6,613 nucleotides of DNA, taken from assembly GCA_019747455.1 (NCBI GenBank), contig JAIEQT010000181.1:1-6613 (forward strand). The letters are read 5' to 3'. Positions 6,030-6,613 of the stretch are shown here, in pieces. The position numbers were made by a program, and so were the translations under genes. The DNA comes from Chitinophagaceae bacterium (GTDB lineage Bacteria; Bacteroidota; Bacteroidia; Chitinophagales; Chitinophagaceae). The first letter of the stretch is position 1. Every line of letters starts with the position of its first letter. Below the pieces are notes generated by a model, which was given only the letters and a program-made list of their open reading frames with translations, was not told the origin of the DNA and ran no database searches.

Positions 6030-6613
6030 TTGATAAAAGAAGACTTTTTTAAGACGCTTTTGCAGCAGTTAGCTGCATCCAACACTGCCCTGGTAGCCGT
6101 TAGTAAAACCAAGCCCATCGAAGCTATTCAAGCATTGTACGATTTGGGTCAACGAGATTTTGGGGAGAATTATGTGCAAGAATTAGTAGATAAAGCAGCT
6201 ACACTCCCGAAAGATATTCGTTGGCATTTTATCGGACATTTACAATCAAATAAAGTAAAATATATTGCATCTTTTGTACACTTGATACATGGTGTTGATA
6301 GTTTAAAATTACTGCAGGAAATAAACAAACAAGGGATTAAGCAAAACAGAATCATCGATTGCTTATTGCAAGTACATATTGCACAAGAAGAAACGAAGTT
6401 TGGGCTTGATGAAGAAGAATTGGCCCTCATTCATACACAACTAGATAGTTTCACACACGCTCGTGTGGTAGGATATATGGGTATGGCGTCATTTACAGAC
6501 GACGTAGAAAAAGTTCGAAAAGAATTTCAGCGATTAAGATACATCTCCGAAAAATTCACTCTTCCAACTACAGTATCCCAAATCCCGCATCCCACTTTGT
6601 CCATGGGTATGAG
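6030..6613 (+). CDS. YggS/PLPBP family pyridoxal-phosphate homeostasis protein, 3'-truncated by window edge
   Basis: A cytoplasmic single-domain (alanine-racemase-like barrel) protein that binds PLP and buffers its level; no catalytic activity is established for the family. The visible 194 codons carry the landmark motifs in order: VAVSKTKP (22-29) with PLP lysine Lys26, DFGENYVQE (43-51), WHFIGHLQSNKVK (65-77), HGVDS (87-91), VHIAQEETKFGL (115-126), GYMGMASFTDD (148-158) and LSMGMS at the window end, part of the phosphate-binding loop. About 30 C-terminal residues should lie beyond the window. The only start giving the full N-terminus is TTG at 6030: an in-frame TAA stands at 6024-6026 and no ATG occurs before the PLP motif. 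There is no Shine-Dalgarno, and the start is only 10 nt from the inverted-repeat element. It may be co-transcribed with the dehydrogenase, 100 nt upstream. Confidence 0.95.
   Translation, partial: MIKEDFFKTLLQQLAASNTALVAVSKTKPIEAIQALYDLGQRDFGENYVQELVDKAATLPKDIRWHFIGHLQSNKVKYIASFVHLIHGVDSLKLLQEINKQGIKQNRIIDCLLQVHIAQEETKFGLDEEELALIHTQLDSFTHARVVGYMGMASFTDDVEKVRKEFQRLRYISEKFTLPTTVSQIPHPTLSMGM

Noticed and set aside
5230..6430. Minus-strand open frames under the dehydrogenase (5230-5496, 5687-5896) and yggS (6170-6430)
   Set aside because: They overlap plus-strand genes with intact family motifs and show Cys/Ser-rich translations typical of antisense reading.

Overview
The window looks like chromosomal DNA of a Bacteroidota species, most likely near the Chitinophagaceae/Sphingobacteriia (inferred from protein flavour, not from a search). 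Supporting signs are AT-rich spacers, the absence of any Shine-Dalgarno-like sequence before the visible starts, a perfect Bacteroidota -7 promoter box (TATTTTTG) before the acyl-CoA dehydrogenase, and a fused SpmA/SpmB membrane protein. The genes are mostly core metabolism and envelope functions. No transposase, integrase, phage, CRISPR or RNA gene is visible.

Layout. (1) 1-1748, plus strand: the 3' three-quarters of aconitase, closed by a strong intrinsic terminator (1774-1803). (2) 1840-3702, plus strand: a two-gene unit with a fused SpmA-SpmB 'Gate' membrane protein followed, 3 nt after its stop, by a small two-helix membrane protein resembling DUF3592, apparently started at TTG. (3) 3703-3823: a convergent spacer built largely of degenerate 7-bp repeats in both orientations, able to fold into a long imperfect hairpin ending in a T-run. 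(4) 3824-4669, minus strand: an AmiD-like peptidoglycan amidase. Its catalytic domain is intact (3824-4480), but its lipoprotein signal peptide (4508-4669) is cut off by one in-frame TAA. (5) 4722-5929, plus strand: a well-defined promoter with a perfect palindrome between its -33 and -7 boxes, then a complete short-chain-type acyl-CoA dehydrogenase. (6) 5946-6019: a composite element of two CGACCCC/GGGGTCG hairpins forming one large inverted repeat. (7) 6030-6613, plus strand: the first 194 codons of a YggS/PLPBP pyridoxal-phosphate-binding protein, again only startable at TTG; it runs off the window.

The genes do not form one pathway. Aconitase serves the TCA cycle, the acyl-CoA dehydrogenase serves fatty-acid or branched-chain degradation, YggS serves PLP homeostasis, and the amidase serves cell-wall turnover. 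I see no convincing new multi-gene system. The points most worth a second look are the nonsense-interrupted amidase, the palindrome in the dehydrogenase promoter, the two repeat families in the spacers, and three genes whose only usable start appears to be TTG.
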